A stretch of 64,000 nucleotides of DNA from Planoprotostelium fungivorum (GCA_003024175.1 MDYQ01000044.1:78480-142479); one strand, 5' to 3'. Numbered from the stretch's first letter, positions 46,111 through 57,226 are shown. The notes: generated from the sequence alone by a model not told the origin. A program made the numbers and translations.

Positions 46111-46317
46111 CTCCCCTTCTATCCTCTGCACGTGTAGAATAAAATGAAATAAATGATGGACGTTTGATAGACACTTCATTGTATTGAACACTTATCCTTC
46201 TCCTTCCCTCGCGACGGATGAGCATCAGCTGAGACACTCTGCGACCTGCCGGGTCTGTTCTGGTTGTGATGGCTGCCCACTTTTGTAAATCCCCTCTTCT
46301 TCGTCTCCTGCTCTACG

Positions 46318-47390
46318 TCAAACCTTCTCTCTCCTCTTACGTCTCACTCTGGGTGGTGGTCGTGGCTTGATGTCTTCTTCGTATTTCATCAACTGATTGA
46401 TGAACCCCCTGAGTGATGTCAATGGAGGATGAAGAGAGTCGAATGAGAGGGGGAGAAGAGCGAGATGACTCACTGGTTGGGATAGATTTGAGCTCGACTT
46501 GCTTTCAGTAGAAAATTGGCATCGGCGAGAGACAGATCCAGTTCTTTCATGAGGTAGGCCAAGATGACTGTGATGATGAGTGGACATCAGATGAGATATG
46601 GTTCACCCGTTGGACTTCTAGATATCCCGGCCATACTGATGAAGTCAATAAACGTCTTTTCATGATGTGATCTCACCAATGAACTAAGACGCCTCCGTCC
46701 CGCTGGGATCGAGCGGATGCAATGTAATCGTTTGTGCGTTGGAAATGTGCATACATATCTGTGGTATGAACGTCGGGTACTGTGATGATCTCGTGTTTCA
46801 ATGGCTGGAAAATGATGAGTCGGTTGACATGAAAATGAGCTCACATAATCTTCCGTTGTTGTCCCTCCGTCTAAAATACTGAGGACGTGTGTGATCCTCT
46901 CTTTCTTCATCTGATGATGTTGCTGCATAGCACCCACGTCTCCCAACCAAAGCCCATCCAAAATCTCATTCGATCTATACCGGAACACTCCCTTCTGTTT
47001 CTGTTCATCTAAAGCTAGCGCCTCTAACTCGGCTTCGATCTGTGGTCGACCCATTAACAGTTGCAATGGAATCTCGACTCACTTGTTTCAACTCTGTCGA
47101 GTCCGTGATGAGATACGTCTGTCCCTTCTTCAAACTGACCTCCTTCGTGGGGTCTAAGACCTCTTCGGTCGATTCGTTGACCATCTATCAGAAAATGAAC
47201 CTTCCTGGCATGCAGAATCACTCGGGATTACCTTAAGATCGTCGGACCGAAAGATCTTCTTTAATAAACTGGCATTGATTGTGTTCTTCGGCCATTGTAT
47301 CTTCAATCCGGTCTTCTGAAAGATAAGAGTACAATAAAAATCGCTCGTTCGTTGAGGTCTGTTTACTACCAGAGGGGCCTCTGTAGCCAT
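46318..47390 (-). CDS. Dual-specificity protein phosphatase
   Basis: Minus-strand gene of about eight exons. The N-terminal about 65 residues (GLKIQWPKNTINASLLKKIF, LKKGQTYLITDS) form a separate segment I do not recognise. The DUSP domain follows: FRYRSNEILDGLWLGDVGAMQ, RITHVLSIL, YAHFQRTNDYIASAR, GGVLVHC then MAGISRSPTVILAYLM. The catalytic loop HCMAGISRS is assembled from three exons: TG|T splits the Cys codon, and a second intron follows ACG-G. Asp in ITVPDVHTTD is the likely general acid. LKASRAQIYPNQGFINQL closes the fold, then a basic tail (RPPPRVRRKRREKV) that could be nuclear or nucleolar. Substrate unknown. Confidence 0.88.
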
Positions 47391-48450
47391 CTATCGATGG
47401 TTGCTGATGTTGAGCGGTGTTCGGATGGTTGGAAAATAAAACAATTAATTTCCTACCGGTTTTATCTGAGCTTTACTCTGAAAGGCACCGCCGACGCACC
47501 ATGAATAAAAGCTGTGCGTTCTTCGCAATTAGACAGAAGGTGGTCTTGTTCTGTAGACCATCAGAGTCCGACTGGATTGGTGTTCGTGATTGCCAAGGCA
47601 CGGGATGGTCTACTCTAAGAAGAATCCTCGTATCAAGTGAGAGACATCTCGGTTGTTTATTCACTAAAGAGGTAGTTGATTTGCGATAACGAGTACGATC
47701 ATCGGTGGCGAGATAGACGGTCTTCTGTTCTAATCTTTCATGGTAAGGCGTACCTGACGATCGAGCCGGCAGGTCGCACCATCACGGTTCGGATGTCTCA
47801 CCACACGCTCAGGGTTGAGGATGTCGTGATTTTGTAAGAGGAAGACCACTCGATGTGGCTCTTCCGTGTCGAATCGATGGTGGGGTGTGATCTGGTTCAT
47901 GTAGATGCAAAAGAGGAAATGGAGGCGAACCGCTTGGATATCATCCAAGTCTTCTCTCCCGAAATGATGGTGTGAGCTGCGATGAAACTGGGCGGAAGAT
48001 GTACTCTTGGTGAATTTCGTCCTACTTCCTCTTCCGTTTGACTGTCTTCTTCGTTGCATCAGCTCTTAGTTGTTTCGCTCTTTATCAAGATTTGTAGTTG
48101 AACCTCACATCGACATCATCAGATGGCATACATGCGAGGATGACCGATTCACTCCGCATGAAATTGAAGGGAACAGCTTCCTCACTGACTCGGCGTTCAG
48201 GGGCCGCTTTGTCCACCACTCAGCTACCCACGATGACCCATATGACGACGCTGATAATCAGAGTAAATTGAATTTATTCTTTCAGCAGAATTTAATCTCT
48301 ATTACTCCTATCTATTAGATCTGCTTCATTACGCTCTATGATTCTATATTCTATCATCACTCCAATCTTGGGAAGAACTTCCAATAGAAGGTCTCTCTCA
48401 TCGTGTGCCTCAATTTTTTTCTGTTTTTTTGATGTTACACACATCGGGAG
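47391..48450. other. Gene-poor stretch between DUSP and ZFAND2
   Basis: About 1 kb. One minus-strand frame (47730..48059) may be coding and is listed separately. Short plus-strand frames near 47417..47689 and 48070..48318 have no recognisable content. AT-rich near 48270-48430. Confidence 0.35.
47730..48059 (-). CDS. Hypothetical basic protein
   Basis: An ATG-initiated frame of 109 codons, MQRRRQSNGRGSRTKF at the start, rich in Arg, His and Ser, with a central hydrophobic VRLHFLFCIY patch. A donor-like gtacgc follows the segment CRLDRQ near 47750, so it could be the first exon of a longer gene. No family recognised; it may not be a gene. Confidence 0.25.
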   Translation of the reverse strand: MQRRRQSNGRGSRTKFTKSTSSAQFHRSSHHHFGREDLDDIQAVRLHFLFCIYMNQITPHHRFDTEEPHRVVFLLQNHDILNPERVVRHPNRDGATCRLDRQVRLTMKD

Positions 48451-49138
48451 ATGGAACATGAGGTGGGTGTCCATTGTCACTTGAAAGAATGCCGCCAAAG
48501 AGGTGAACTCTCACCACATCGCTTCTCATCTGATAGACGTCAGACTTTCTGCCGTTCACGTGTGATTGTTGTAACAATACGTTTTGTCTCGAGCATAGAA
48601 CATATGAGGCACATCGCTGCCCAACGGCCCATATGAAGGCAAGATCGCTGAATCGATCGATCGACTGATGCATTTTCTCAGGATGTGCAAGCTCTCTTCT
48701 GTCCAGCGTGTGGTAAGAGTGTACCCATCAAAGGAGGAGACGATCGGGATCAAAATGTGAGGTCGATGTCTTGATATCACCTCCTGATCTGATCAGTTGA
48801 GCGTGCATCACACAGAGAAATGTCTATCAAACCCTTCTAGCACCGCCAGTAAAGAGAAACTCGCTGCATCAAAATCAAAGAAGGCAGCCGCTGCCGCAGC
48901 CGCCAAAGCACCCCCACCCCTCTCTTACAAGTGTGAATTTCCAAACTGTCGTCAGACAGAACACATCGAAATCAAATGCAAAGGCTGTCAGAAGAACTTT
49001 TGTCTCAGGTGAGCACGAACAGCGACCATGATGATGATCAGTTGATCTCTCTTTAGACATCGGTTCGAAGGTGATCACAAGTGTCCGAAACCTCCACCGA
49101 GAGCCGCAGCAGCGAAAGACAAGTGTATCATCAGTTGA
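48451..49138 (+). CDS. ZFAND2: AN1-type zinc finger protein, ZFAND2/AIRAP(L)-like
   Basis: Proteasome- and p97-associated stress protein with two AN1 fingers. Exons 48451..48502, 48544..48638, 48682..48756, 48797..49008 and 49057..49138 sum to 516 nt (171 residues). AN1 no. 1: VHCHLKECRQRDFLPFTCDCCNNTFCLEHR...HRC. Then MKDVQALFCPACGKSVPIKGG, matching human KKDVQVPVCPLCNTPIPVKRG. An Ala/Lys linker leads to AN1 no. 2: KCEFPNCRQTEHIEIKCKGCQKNFCLRHRFEGDHKC. The protein ends DKCIIS then TGA, a CaaX box as in prenylated ZFAND2B. The second intron starts with GC, not GT (AAG|gcaaga..ctcag), forced by the homology across the join. Confidence 0.9.
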
Positions 49139-49175
49139 TGAATTATATCGAATAAATGTCCTTTATCAACACTTC

Positions 49176-51285
49176 TCATTCGACGTATCTGACACGATCG
49201 AACGTGTTCTCGTAGTACATGACTCCAAGCGAGTCGGCGTATTGGCTCAGATACTTGCTGTCTAACAGCTGACTCAGGCTATTGAACATGTTCTTCGTCT
49301 GTGGCCCGAAGTCGGGGCCGATGGTCTTAAATATCTTGGGGAGGAACACCTGTCACGATGAGTCCATCGTCATCATCGATGCAACTCACCAACTCTTGTG
49401 ATGAGTCGATGTGCATGTTCTTCTCCAAGTGATGCGAGATGATGCTGCGTAAGCCCTCGAAACTGAAGTCATCGGTGCTGTAGGGCACAATGTGAGCGCT
49501 GCGGTCTGAACCGTCGAACAAGAGGCACGGCAGGACGGGGTGACAACCCTTGTATGGACCCTGAAGACAGACTCAGTCATGCGGGCGCATGGTGTGACTC
49601 CTCACCCTGGATGAGACACCTCTGAGAGAGCTCATGATGTCCTCCAATCCCCACACAGACTGAGAGATGAGGTACATCCTATAGTTCATCGATTTCCTCT
49701 CGACTTTTCCCTGGAAAAGGTGAGTTTCCCGGGAGTTATGTCCTCTCTCACCGCAGGCTCACGGCCGTCGGCGAAGCGGCAGTGGATGGATAGAGCGTTG
49801 TAGACGTTGACGAAGAAGGCAGACAACTCTTGTGAAGTCATAGCCCCCAGATTGACCATCTGAAGTCTCGCGCTCAACACCGCCATCCTGACGTGAAAGG
49901 TGAGGATGATGATGATGATGATGATGTGATGGGCACCTGTAGTAGTTCTTGGATGATTTTCCCGTGTCGAAGGCCACTTTACCATCGATCGTGCGGTTCT
50001 CGGTCAAGAGACGGATGGCGATCATGACGAGGGATTTGGACAGACCGACCGGGTCGCTCACGTCTTCCAAGTGGAACTTGCAGGCGTTGAGAGGTGCGAT
50101 GGTCTCGTGAAACTGTCTTCCATCAGATGGTGTCCATCATCATCTCGATGTGATGTCGCGATGTGAAATGCATCTTCACCTTGAAAGCGTAGAAGACGTC
50201 CTTCTTGGCGTGGAAAGATTGATGTTTGCCGGACAGGCTGATGAAGATGCCTCGGTTCATCAGTGCCGTCTGTGCAAACTGGATGCTCTCCTTCTCGTCC
50301 AAGTAGAGGTTGCCTCCGATCCACCGGGCGAGTTGTTCTCCTGATGTGTCTGTCAGATGTGATGTGAGATCGAGGGTGACTCACCGCTGAAACTCTCGTA
50401 GGTCTTTCCTTTGTATGTGGTGGGCTTCATCTTGAAGCCGGCTGCATCTTCCAACAGTCGCACGAGGATGTCATCGACGCGATCTTCGGCGATGCTCTTA
50501 TCTACGGGAAGATTCATGACTATGGACATCGATCAGTAATGTGTTGTGAAGGAGGCAGCTGGTCACCTCGCATGGAGAGCATCTCCTGCTTCTTCCTGTC
50601 TTTACTGGTTCGGAGGACGCTTCTGGACTTCTTCAGATGCTTCCTGGCCATCTGGATGTCGAATGCCTCTGCATTGCGTCAGACACATGATCGAGAGAAT
50701 AAGAATTGACGCGAACGCACCAGAGTGTCCGTCGGCGGCGATCTTTGGCATCTCAAACTTGACTTTGACCGATCCAAAGTCTCTTCGAAGAGACATCTCT
50801 GGAGTATGAGTCGCCCTGACGCTCATGTTGACTTTGGGTGTAGGTGCGTTCTTCATGGGAGAGGTGGGAGCTGAAGAAGAGATGTAGATAGAACGTCCAA
50901 TGGGTCGACTGCATGGAAGAATGAGAATGGTGTCAGGTGAGAGATGATTCACATTGGAGATGAACAGGTGGGAGGTGGTAATTGTTGTTTCGGAGGTTGA
51001 TTCTCCTGGTTGTCTCGTGCGGGTGAGTTCTTAACAGGTCGAATTGGTTTGGGAGAGAAAGCCAGAGAAGAGTGGTAGCTGGAAACTTCCTCAGGTTCTG
51101 GCTGCTCATCTGTTGGCGTTTCAGGGGAGACCTTGCCATGGAAAATGAATCATCCCACCGTCGGAAGCAGAGAAGTAATCATTGCCCCTTCGCAAGGCCT
51201 TGTTCCAGCCGATGCGAGAAGAGACCGACTCCGCTTGACTCATATCGCTTCTGGAAGATGATGCGCTCTCGTTTAATACCTTCAT
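49176..51285 (-). CDS. DEP domain - DUF547 protein
   Basis: Minus-strand gene of about ten exons. After a Ser/Pro-rich N-terminus (MKVLNESASSSRSDMSQAES; later PIRPVKNSPARDNQENQPP and SVRATHTPEMSLRRDFGSV) comes a DEP domain: ESFSGEQLARWIGGNLYL then ESIQFAQTALMNRGIF and DVFYAFK. DUF547 follows: KLVMIAIRLL-like SLVMIAIRLLTENRTIDG, MTSQELSAFFVNVYNALSIHC, and GCHPVLPCLLFDGSDRSAH. The C-terminal segments are DDFSFEGLRSIISHHLEKN and FLPKIFKTIGPDF. DUF547 has a papain-like fold by prediction, but its activity is unknown; DEP-DUF547 combinations occur in amoebae and plants. The start ATG at 51285 is the best candidate; the join near 51115-51140 is unresolved. The stop is only 37 bp from the ZFAND2 stop. 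Confidence 0.78.
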
Positions 51286-51647
51286 GTTGTTGTGACGTGT
51301 GTGTGGCAAGATCAAGTGTTGAATAAACACAGCCTGAACTGTTTCCCTTCTATGTATAAATGAGAGCCCCACGAGCGTCCGTGCAGATTCGACTAACGGT
51401 TAGATATCAAATTTCAAACGCAAAAATGGCGCCAACGAAGACGGCAGGTCTTAAAGTCTGGAGCTTTCATTGATTTCTCATAGACTCTGTCCACGTCTCA
51501 AAGCGCACTACAGACTGTCACCACGTCGGAAGTTTTAGGCCCGAGTCGGCGTTGTAAAGCGGCGGAGATAAACGGCAGGGGCACCAGTTCTCACCGAACA
51601 AGTAAAAGACCATCACTATCCATAACGACACGCCAAAACACGAAAAC
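51286..51647. other. Divergent spacer before small ORF
   Basis: About 360 bp of mixed composition, presumed promoter of the DEP-DUF547 gene and of the small ORF. No motif recognised. Confidence 0.35.
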
Positions 51648-51875
51648 ATGACGCAACAGAAGGAGACCGAGTTCAACTACGTGCAGGAGAGCGGAAATGC
51701 ACCCCGCAAAGTCCCAGAGAACAGGAGATTGAAGAGGGCTACACCATTCGAATTTGATGCGGCCATGCCGCTGGAGAACAAGTTCAATTCCTTTACGAAG
51801 AAAACTTCTGAATCGAATAGAAGCAGAAGGGTCATATCAAGAGTACCATCGAACAAAAACGGTCGTCAGCAGTAG
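51648..51875 (+). CDS. Small polar protein, 75 residues
   Basis: Single ATG-initiated frame encoding a highly charged, probably disordered peptide (MTQQKETEFNYVQESGNAPRK; later RRLKRATPFEF and a basic Ser/Asn end). An A-rich leader just upstream (aacacgaaaac) resembles a 5' UTR, and AT-rich 3' sequence with ATTAATAAG follows. No family recognised. Plausible but unproven gene. Confidence 0.4.
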   Translation: MTQQKETEFNYVQESGNAPRKVPENRRLKRATPFEFDAAMPLENKFNSFTKKTSESNRSRRVISRVPSNKNGRQQ

Positions 51876-52325
51876 ACGACTACCCAAGGAGAAAGGATAT
51901 ATCTCAGTATTCTAGCATTGGTACAATAATAGATTAATAAGAATGTGCGCATAGAACGGCTGTATCTTCTTTCCATTTCTTCTCCATGTTCTCGAGATGA
52001 TCTCGTCTTCGCTCTCGCTGTCCCCTTTTGCGTGAGCTCACGCATGCCTTTCCTTTTATACCAATTTGATAGTCACAAAGGAACAACCCCTGAATATAGA
52101 CATACCTTTAACAATATTTATTCGCCTAACTCGGTTCATCGCTCTGTGCATGACAACGTGTTTTATATTATACCGATGAGTTTTATGTGGATGCTTCGCA
52201 CGACCCGCAACAATGGAGGGACGAGCATCACTCCTCCAAATACCGAGAGAAGTCAATCGTGTTCAGAGGAGGTACCGATCGTACCCGCAGATGGCCATCT
52301 CATCCATCCCTTCTTTTATTCGTCT
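51876..52325. other. Spacer between small ORF and GH88 gene
   Basis: 450 bp. A plus-strand frame of 134 codons (51945..52346) overlaps the GH88 3' end and lacks recognisable features. No gene supported. Confidence 0.35.
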
Positions 52326-54265
52326 TTATTGTCCCCGCACGTTTGAATATAGTTGAATGGCCTCGAGGAAGTAGTAATCTCTGTCAGAATTTAGACATGA
52401 TCTCATCATCATCACCCACCCCCAACTGGTTCCCGTATCGTGATTGTGCTGTGGCTCGTTCTGCGTTCCCTGCAATAGAATCGATTGGCTCGGTGTGTCT
52501 ACGGACAGGTAAGGTCTGTTACTCAGCGAAGTCAAGATCTGGTGGAGGTCACGTGATCACTCCCACGATAACACTCACCCCCTCTGCCGCGGTGTAGTAG
52601 CGGCTATCTTTAGGGCTGACCTCCAGGGAGGCTAAGCCTAACAGACCGCAGGCCAGTGGAGAGGCGGCCGAAGTGTCTCGGTAGGTGGGACTGAGGCTGG
52701 TGTGAGGCCGGAGTGGCTGATTGTAGATGCTCACCGTGGGGCATCGAAGTCCCAATAGGGAACGAAATCGTCGGGGAGGCCTTGGGATAGAAAGTAGTCG
52801 GCTGCACCTCTCGAAGTATTCAAGAAGCTCTCATCGTTTGTCCATCGGTACAGCTGTCGTGATGAGATGCAGATCGGATCGTGATGGATGATGTTTCGAT
52901 GGTGATGACGTCAAGGGTCGTGAACAAACGACATCAGGATCTATATCGATAAAACGCTGATGAGATGATGACCAGGATAATGAGTTGACGATCATCATGA
53001 TGACATCATCTTGATCTGTCTCATGATGTCGTGAGGATATAGATGACATGAACACACTCAATGATATCGACGCATTCTCTCACCTTATAATAAGCGTATA
53101 CGGCCCACGCTTGCCCCCTCGCCCACGTACTATTATCCGCGTATCTATCTACAATCAGCCCACCCCCCTCACCCCACCCTCTCACCCCTGGTTCGTAGCC
53201 CTTCCTACGACCTGCCCGCTCGTCGCATTGAAGTCGATGAAATTCCACGTAGAATAGTTTGGATAACGGAACAATTCCCTCTCTAACGTTTTCGCGTGGA
53301 TGACGGCCAATTGGGAGAAAGGGGCGAGGGGGTCACCGTTTTCGGAGAGAAAGAGAGTGTCCAAGTCCATGAGGCTGACGATGGCAACTGCAGATGAGAT
53401 GAGACGATGAGATGGGGAGATGATGAGACGTGAAGAGAGAGTGTAGAATCAGTGGAATGGAATTGAAAAAGTGTTTGTTAGACAGTGATGTGATGATGGT
53501 ACATGACGGTATGACCATGATGATGTGATGATGATCGCGTGAGATGGATGACTGATACTCGCCTGGAAAGTTTGGCTGGGGCCACGAACGTATGGCACCC
53601 ACAACAGGATCGAATCTTACATCTTCAGATGAGATCGCATCACCATCTGAAGACACACCTCTTTGAGAGAGTCGATGCTGACTTTCTCAATAGTCTCAGC
53701 CAACGTCTATCTATCTTCAGTCTCGACTGCATGTGGTGTCACATCTCACACATCACCGGTAGAACTGTACGCGTTACCCACTGATACTGCCATGATCTGT
53801 CCAATGTCATGCTCGTCGATGGTGGCTGCATGCTTGAGGGCCTGTGTCCATTTGGTGGCAACCTTTTAAGATTGAATGTGAATCCTTCTGATGTATAATC
53901 ATGCAAACACCTCCTTCCACTCTTCGTTTCCGGTGATCTGATACATCTTCCACAATGAACCTGAGCACATCAGACCACATCACCTCTTAATATCGTTTAC
54001 CTGGAAAGAACCCAGCGGCCCAGCCGCCTTCTTTAACGAACGACCAGCTACCATCAGACTTCGTTCTTTCAGGAAATCCTTATCGGTCAGGATTCATAGT
54101 GATACGTTTATATACAAAGACCGAGTTACCTTCTTTGGCGCTGATGGATGATAATGTCTGATTCAATTGTCGAGCGGCAAAGTCTAGTGTTGCATTTACG
54201 TCGAACGACTGTGACAAGGAGAAGAGAAGGATAAGGTGTAAGCAGATGGCGATGCCTCTTGGCAT
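52326..54265 (-). CDS. Secreted GH88-type unsaturated glucuronyl hydrolase
   Basis: Glycoside hydrolase family 88 enzymes remove 4,5-unsaturated glucuronic acid from oligosaccharides made by polysaccharide lyases. The minus-strand gene starts with a signal peptide (MPRGIAICLHLILLFSLSQS) and has about ten exons. Family landmarks in order: WSFVKEGGWAAGFFPGSLWKMYQ, WTQALKHAATIDEHDIGQIM (Asp of the D..H..G motif), YSTWNFIDFN, DNSTWARGQAWAVYAYYK (the GH88/105 WARGQ signature), LPDDFVPYWDFDAP, then DTSAASPLACGLLGLA and near the end DYYFLEAIQLY. The stop TAA is at 52326. The order fits the alpha/alpha-barrel completely. The natural substrate cannot be told from sequence; a bacterivore digesting biofilm or wall polymers would be consistent. 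Confidence 0.85.
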
Positions 54266-54814
54266 CTTGCTGCTGATCTCCGAGTTTTGTAGACCCAATC
54301 AATTCGAGCTATTGCGTACACCCTCAATTTGATGGAGACTCTCGCTATCGGTTGTTCGTTTCCACCACCGAACTCTCGATCACTCGTGTTGTGTGGTGAT
54401 GCTCACTGGCCAATCACGATCAACCAACGCGTCATGCAGAAACGGAAAGCCCAAAAATTTTGGGCTAGAATACAAGCCCTTGGTTACGATGATAAGAACT
54501 TTCGCTGAGAACTACCGCCTCTTGATAAGTGCTCCGCGCAGTAGAAGGGACTGTCAGTAATACCCCTTTGACCGGAGCACCTCAGCTAAATTTCAACTGA
54601 CAACTACGCTTTGTATACAACTGGTACTGTCAGATAATAGGTAAGTGACTGAATCACTGGAAGGAAACACCCTTGAGTAAATTATGCGCATTCAGAGCAT
54701 CATGAGTCAGCGCATCTTGGTACCGCCTAGATTTTAGCGTAATCATTCTCTACCGTTTCAAATTGCAGAGAGGATAAGATAAGAGCGAACCTTCTTTTGT
54801 TGGAATTGGAGAAT
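54266..54814. other. Intergenic region with hairpin candidate
   Basis: 550 bp without an ORF. At 54529..54580 GTGCTCCG faces its perfect complement CGGAGCAC, with an inner AGGG/CCCT pair. ACTGTCAG occurs at about 54550 and again near 54629. It could hold a small structured RNA or only promoter sequence. Confidence 0.35.
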
Positions 54815-57087
54815 CTATTGGAATAATCGATCTGGGCCGGGTACAAGTGTCTTGGTGGGTAGGGGTGGTGGAGACATCTTGGGACTGTTGGCGTTCATCA
54901 TGGTCATCCCTCCGTTCATTCCTATGGGCTGTCCCATGTTCCCAGTGGGTTGCCCTATGTTTCCCATGGATTGTCCCATGTTCCCAATAGGCTGTCCCAT
55001 GTTTCCCATGATTTGTCCCACATTCCCAAGCGGTATTCCCATCTGTCCCATCTGTCCCACGTTCTGCGTCGCCGTCGGCGGCGTGTATCTACCTCGTTCA
55101 GTCCTCCCTCTTCTCCCTTCCCCTTACCTGACTTGCACGATGAATCGTAATCTGATGTTCTCTCTGTTGTACACGTAGTACTTTGAGAAGGAAGCAGCCA
55201 ACGAGCTTCTCATGTATATGGGCCTGGGCTTACCAGCGGGAATGATGTAACCCTCTTCTGTCTTCACGAGCTGAGCTGGATCCGGACCGAAGCTGCCGCG
55301 GCAGACGAGGGAATCGAAGCCTTTGGGAAGCTCTCGGATGATGAACTCGCTGTCGAGTGAGGCACCGAGGGCGACCTCGTACAGGTGGATGTACATCTGG
55401 ATTTAGGGTTTAGTCTGAGTGTGGACAGAAGGGAGGGTGGTCGGGAGAGGGTATGAATATGAAACAGAATGATACCATCACAACACTATCGTGAGATGAT
55501 CATGTGGTGATGATCATGTAGTGATGATCATGTAGTGATGATCATGTAGTGATGATCATGTAGTGATGATCATGTAGTGATGATCGTGAGATGATGATCT
55601 TGATGAACTCACATATTCCTCGCCAGTGAAGGCCTCTTCCAGGGTCGAATAGAACATGTCTGAGAATTGCACTTGACCCGTCAACGAGAGCAACGAACGA
55701 AATTTCGACTCACGTGCATTGGCCGTGAGGTTGGACGATTCTCTGCTGCCATCGGTTCCGTTCTGTAGAACGGCCAAGTGTTTCACCGTATTCACTCCTG
55801 TGCAGTGTCATCGTCATGGACATGATGATCATGATGATGATCGTGGCGACGTCGCATGATGGAGATGTGTGGGTAACCTCACCTCTACACAATAAAAGTC
55901 GATTGTCTTTGACAGGTGATGGTACATCGGGGCTGATGACGATGAATACCATCACACACCGTGATCACTCACTTTTCAACTTGGAAGATGTATTCTACTT
56001 CGAACGGTGTTCCCTCAGTGGTGTGTTTCGTGTATCTATCAGAATGAATAAAATGAATTAAAATGAATTAGAATGAATTAAGATGACATCAGAGGTAGAT
56101 TCAATGTGATGATAGAGAGAGAGACGATGACTCACTGCATGATGGCTTGATACTTGTTGTGGGTTGGCAGGAGGGGTTTTATAGTCAGATTTAGTTTTTG
56201 TAGGATCACCTGCTCGACACTGAGCTTCGCCTCTTTGGCATCTCTTCGCGCCGATTCGATCAGCTCCAGACAACCGTAGAGAGTGTTCAACGACTGCATC
56301 ACCATCAGAAGTGATTAATCATGTCACATCACCTCCATCTGTCTCTGTTTGGCCTCTAATTGTTGTTGTGTCTGAATGACTGCAGGAAAAGGAGAGTTGG
56401 CTGGCACGTACGGTTGAGATGGAGGGAAATATTTATAGAAGGTGTATGAGTGGAGGAGAAGATTAAGAGGATCCTGTCCAGGGTCTTTAAATATTCTGGC
56501 GATGTCGCGTAAGGCCTGGTTGCCACCTTCGAGACGAGATCTTGTAATGTCATCTGATAATGCATCAGATGGAGAGACCAGATGGAAATCGCACCTAAAC
56601 CGATCTTGTTCGTGTCTAAGCCGTTATAGACCATCGATTTGATAAAGATGTTATCGTTTGTGATGGCTTTGACCATAAGGGCAGTTAGAGGATTCAACTC
56701 CTCTCCTAACGAGAATCACTCATTATTTAGTTCAACTAGACTTACCATCTCGGTTGTTTGGGTTGTTGTGACTTTGGATGATATCTCCAATCGAATAGCG
56801 CCTGGGTTTCTCATGTTCCGTCATAACTCTATCCAAAGGTCCTACTCAGCACGTGAATGATGGCTCTTAATGTTCGATTACTCACCCGATCCTCTTCTCT
56901 GTCTCTTCTCCTGTGAATTCCTCCTGTGCATCAACAATTCCTCTTTAGTCGTCTCCTCTATCGGTTTTCTCTTCGTTTTAATTGGAGATGATGGGACCGG
57001 CATAGTCGTGGTGGTTGAGGTAGCATTTGTATCGCTCACTGACTGTCCTCCATCCATAAAAGGATCTTTTCCATTCTCAGAGGCCAT
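54815..57087 (-). CDS. PARP-like protein with degenerate catalytic domain
   Basis: Minus-strand gene of about ten exons, start MASENGKDPFMDGG at 57087. The N-terminal about 90 residues are polar with KTKRKPIEE, a possible nuclear signal. Next comes a helical region like the PARP regulatory domain (ELNPLTALMVKAITND, MVYNGLDTNKIGLGAIS). The C-terminal part resembles the PARP fold: VALGASLDSEFIIRELPKGFDSLVCRG, then GYIIPAGKPRP and FSKYYVYNREN with RLRFIV. The HG of the usual LLWHGS is LLLCRG here, the GxYFAD segment is not intact, and the catalytic Glu position (NEYIVY) reads SKYYVY. ADP-ribosylation activity is therefore doubtful. The C-terminus has about eight heptads of the GNMGQPI type. Splicing near 55664-55712 is ambiguous. 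Confidence 0.6.
54900..55070 (-). repeat. Coding 21-bp repeats (GNMGQPx heptads)
   Basis: Last exon of the PARP-like gene. Seven to eight imperfect copies of a 21-nt unit encode heptads such as GNMGQPI, GNMGQSM and GNIGQPT, giving a Gly/Gln/Met-rich low-complexity tail. Confidence 0.85.
55497..55590. repeat. 14-nt minisatellite in a PARP-like intron
   Basis: Six near-identical copies of TAGTGATGATCATG in tandem, between splice-like ends of an intron on the minus strand. The unit contains the palindrome ATGATCAT. Confidence 0.85.
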
Positions 57088-57226
57088 CCTCTTCGATATG
57101 TCTCCCTCTCGTTGACTCAAGCTGCGATGCTGAGCTCTGCTGTTTCAATTTATTAAACTAAAACCCAGGCAACGGAAGGCCAGCACGTCACAAAAGATAC
57201 AGATTCATAGACGAGAAATCGGGACG
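57088..57226. promoter_or_regulatory. Short divergent promoter, PARP-like and PEAMT-like genes
   Basis: 139 bp between two divergent ATGs. It must hold both core promoters; no clear element. Confidence 0.45.

Noticed and set aside
51945-52346. 134-codon plus-strand frame near GH88
   Set aside because: Overlaps the GH88 last exon, no recognisable domain or splice structure.
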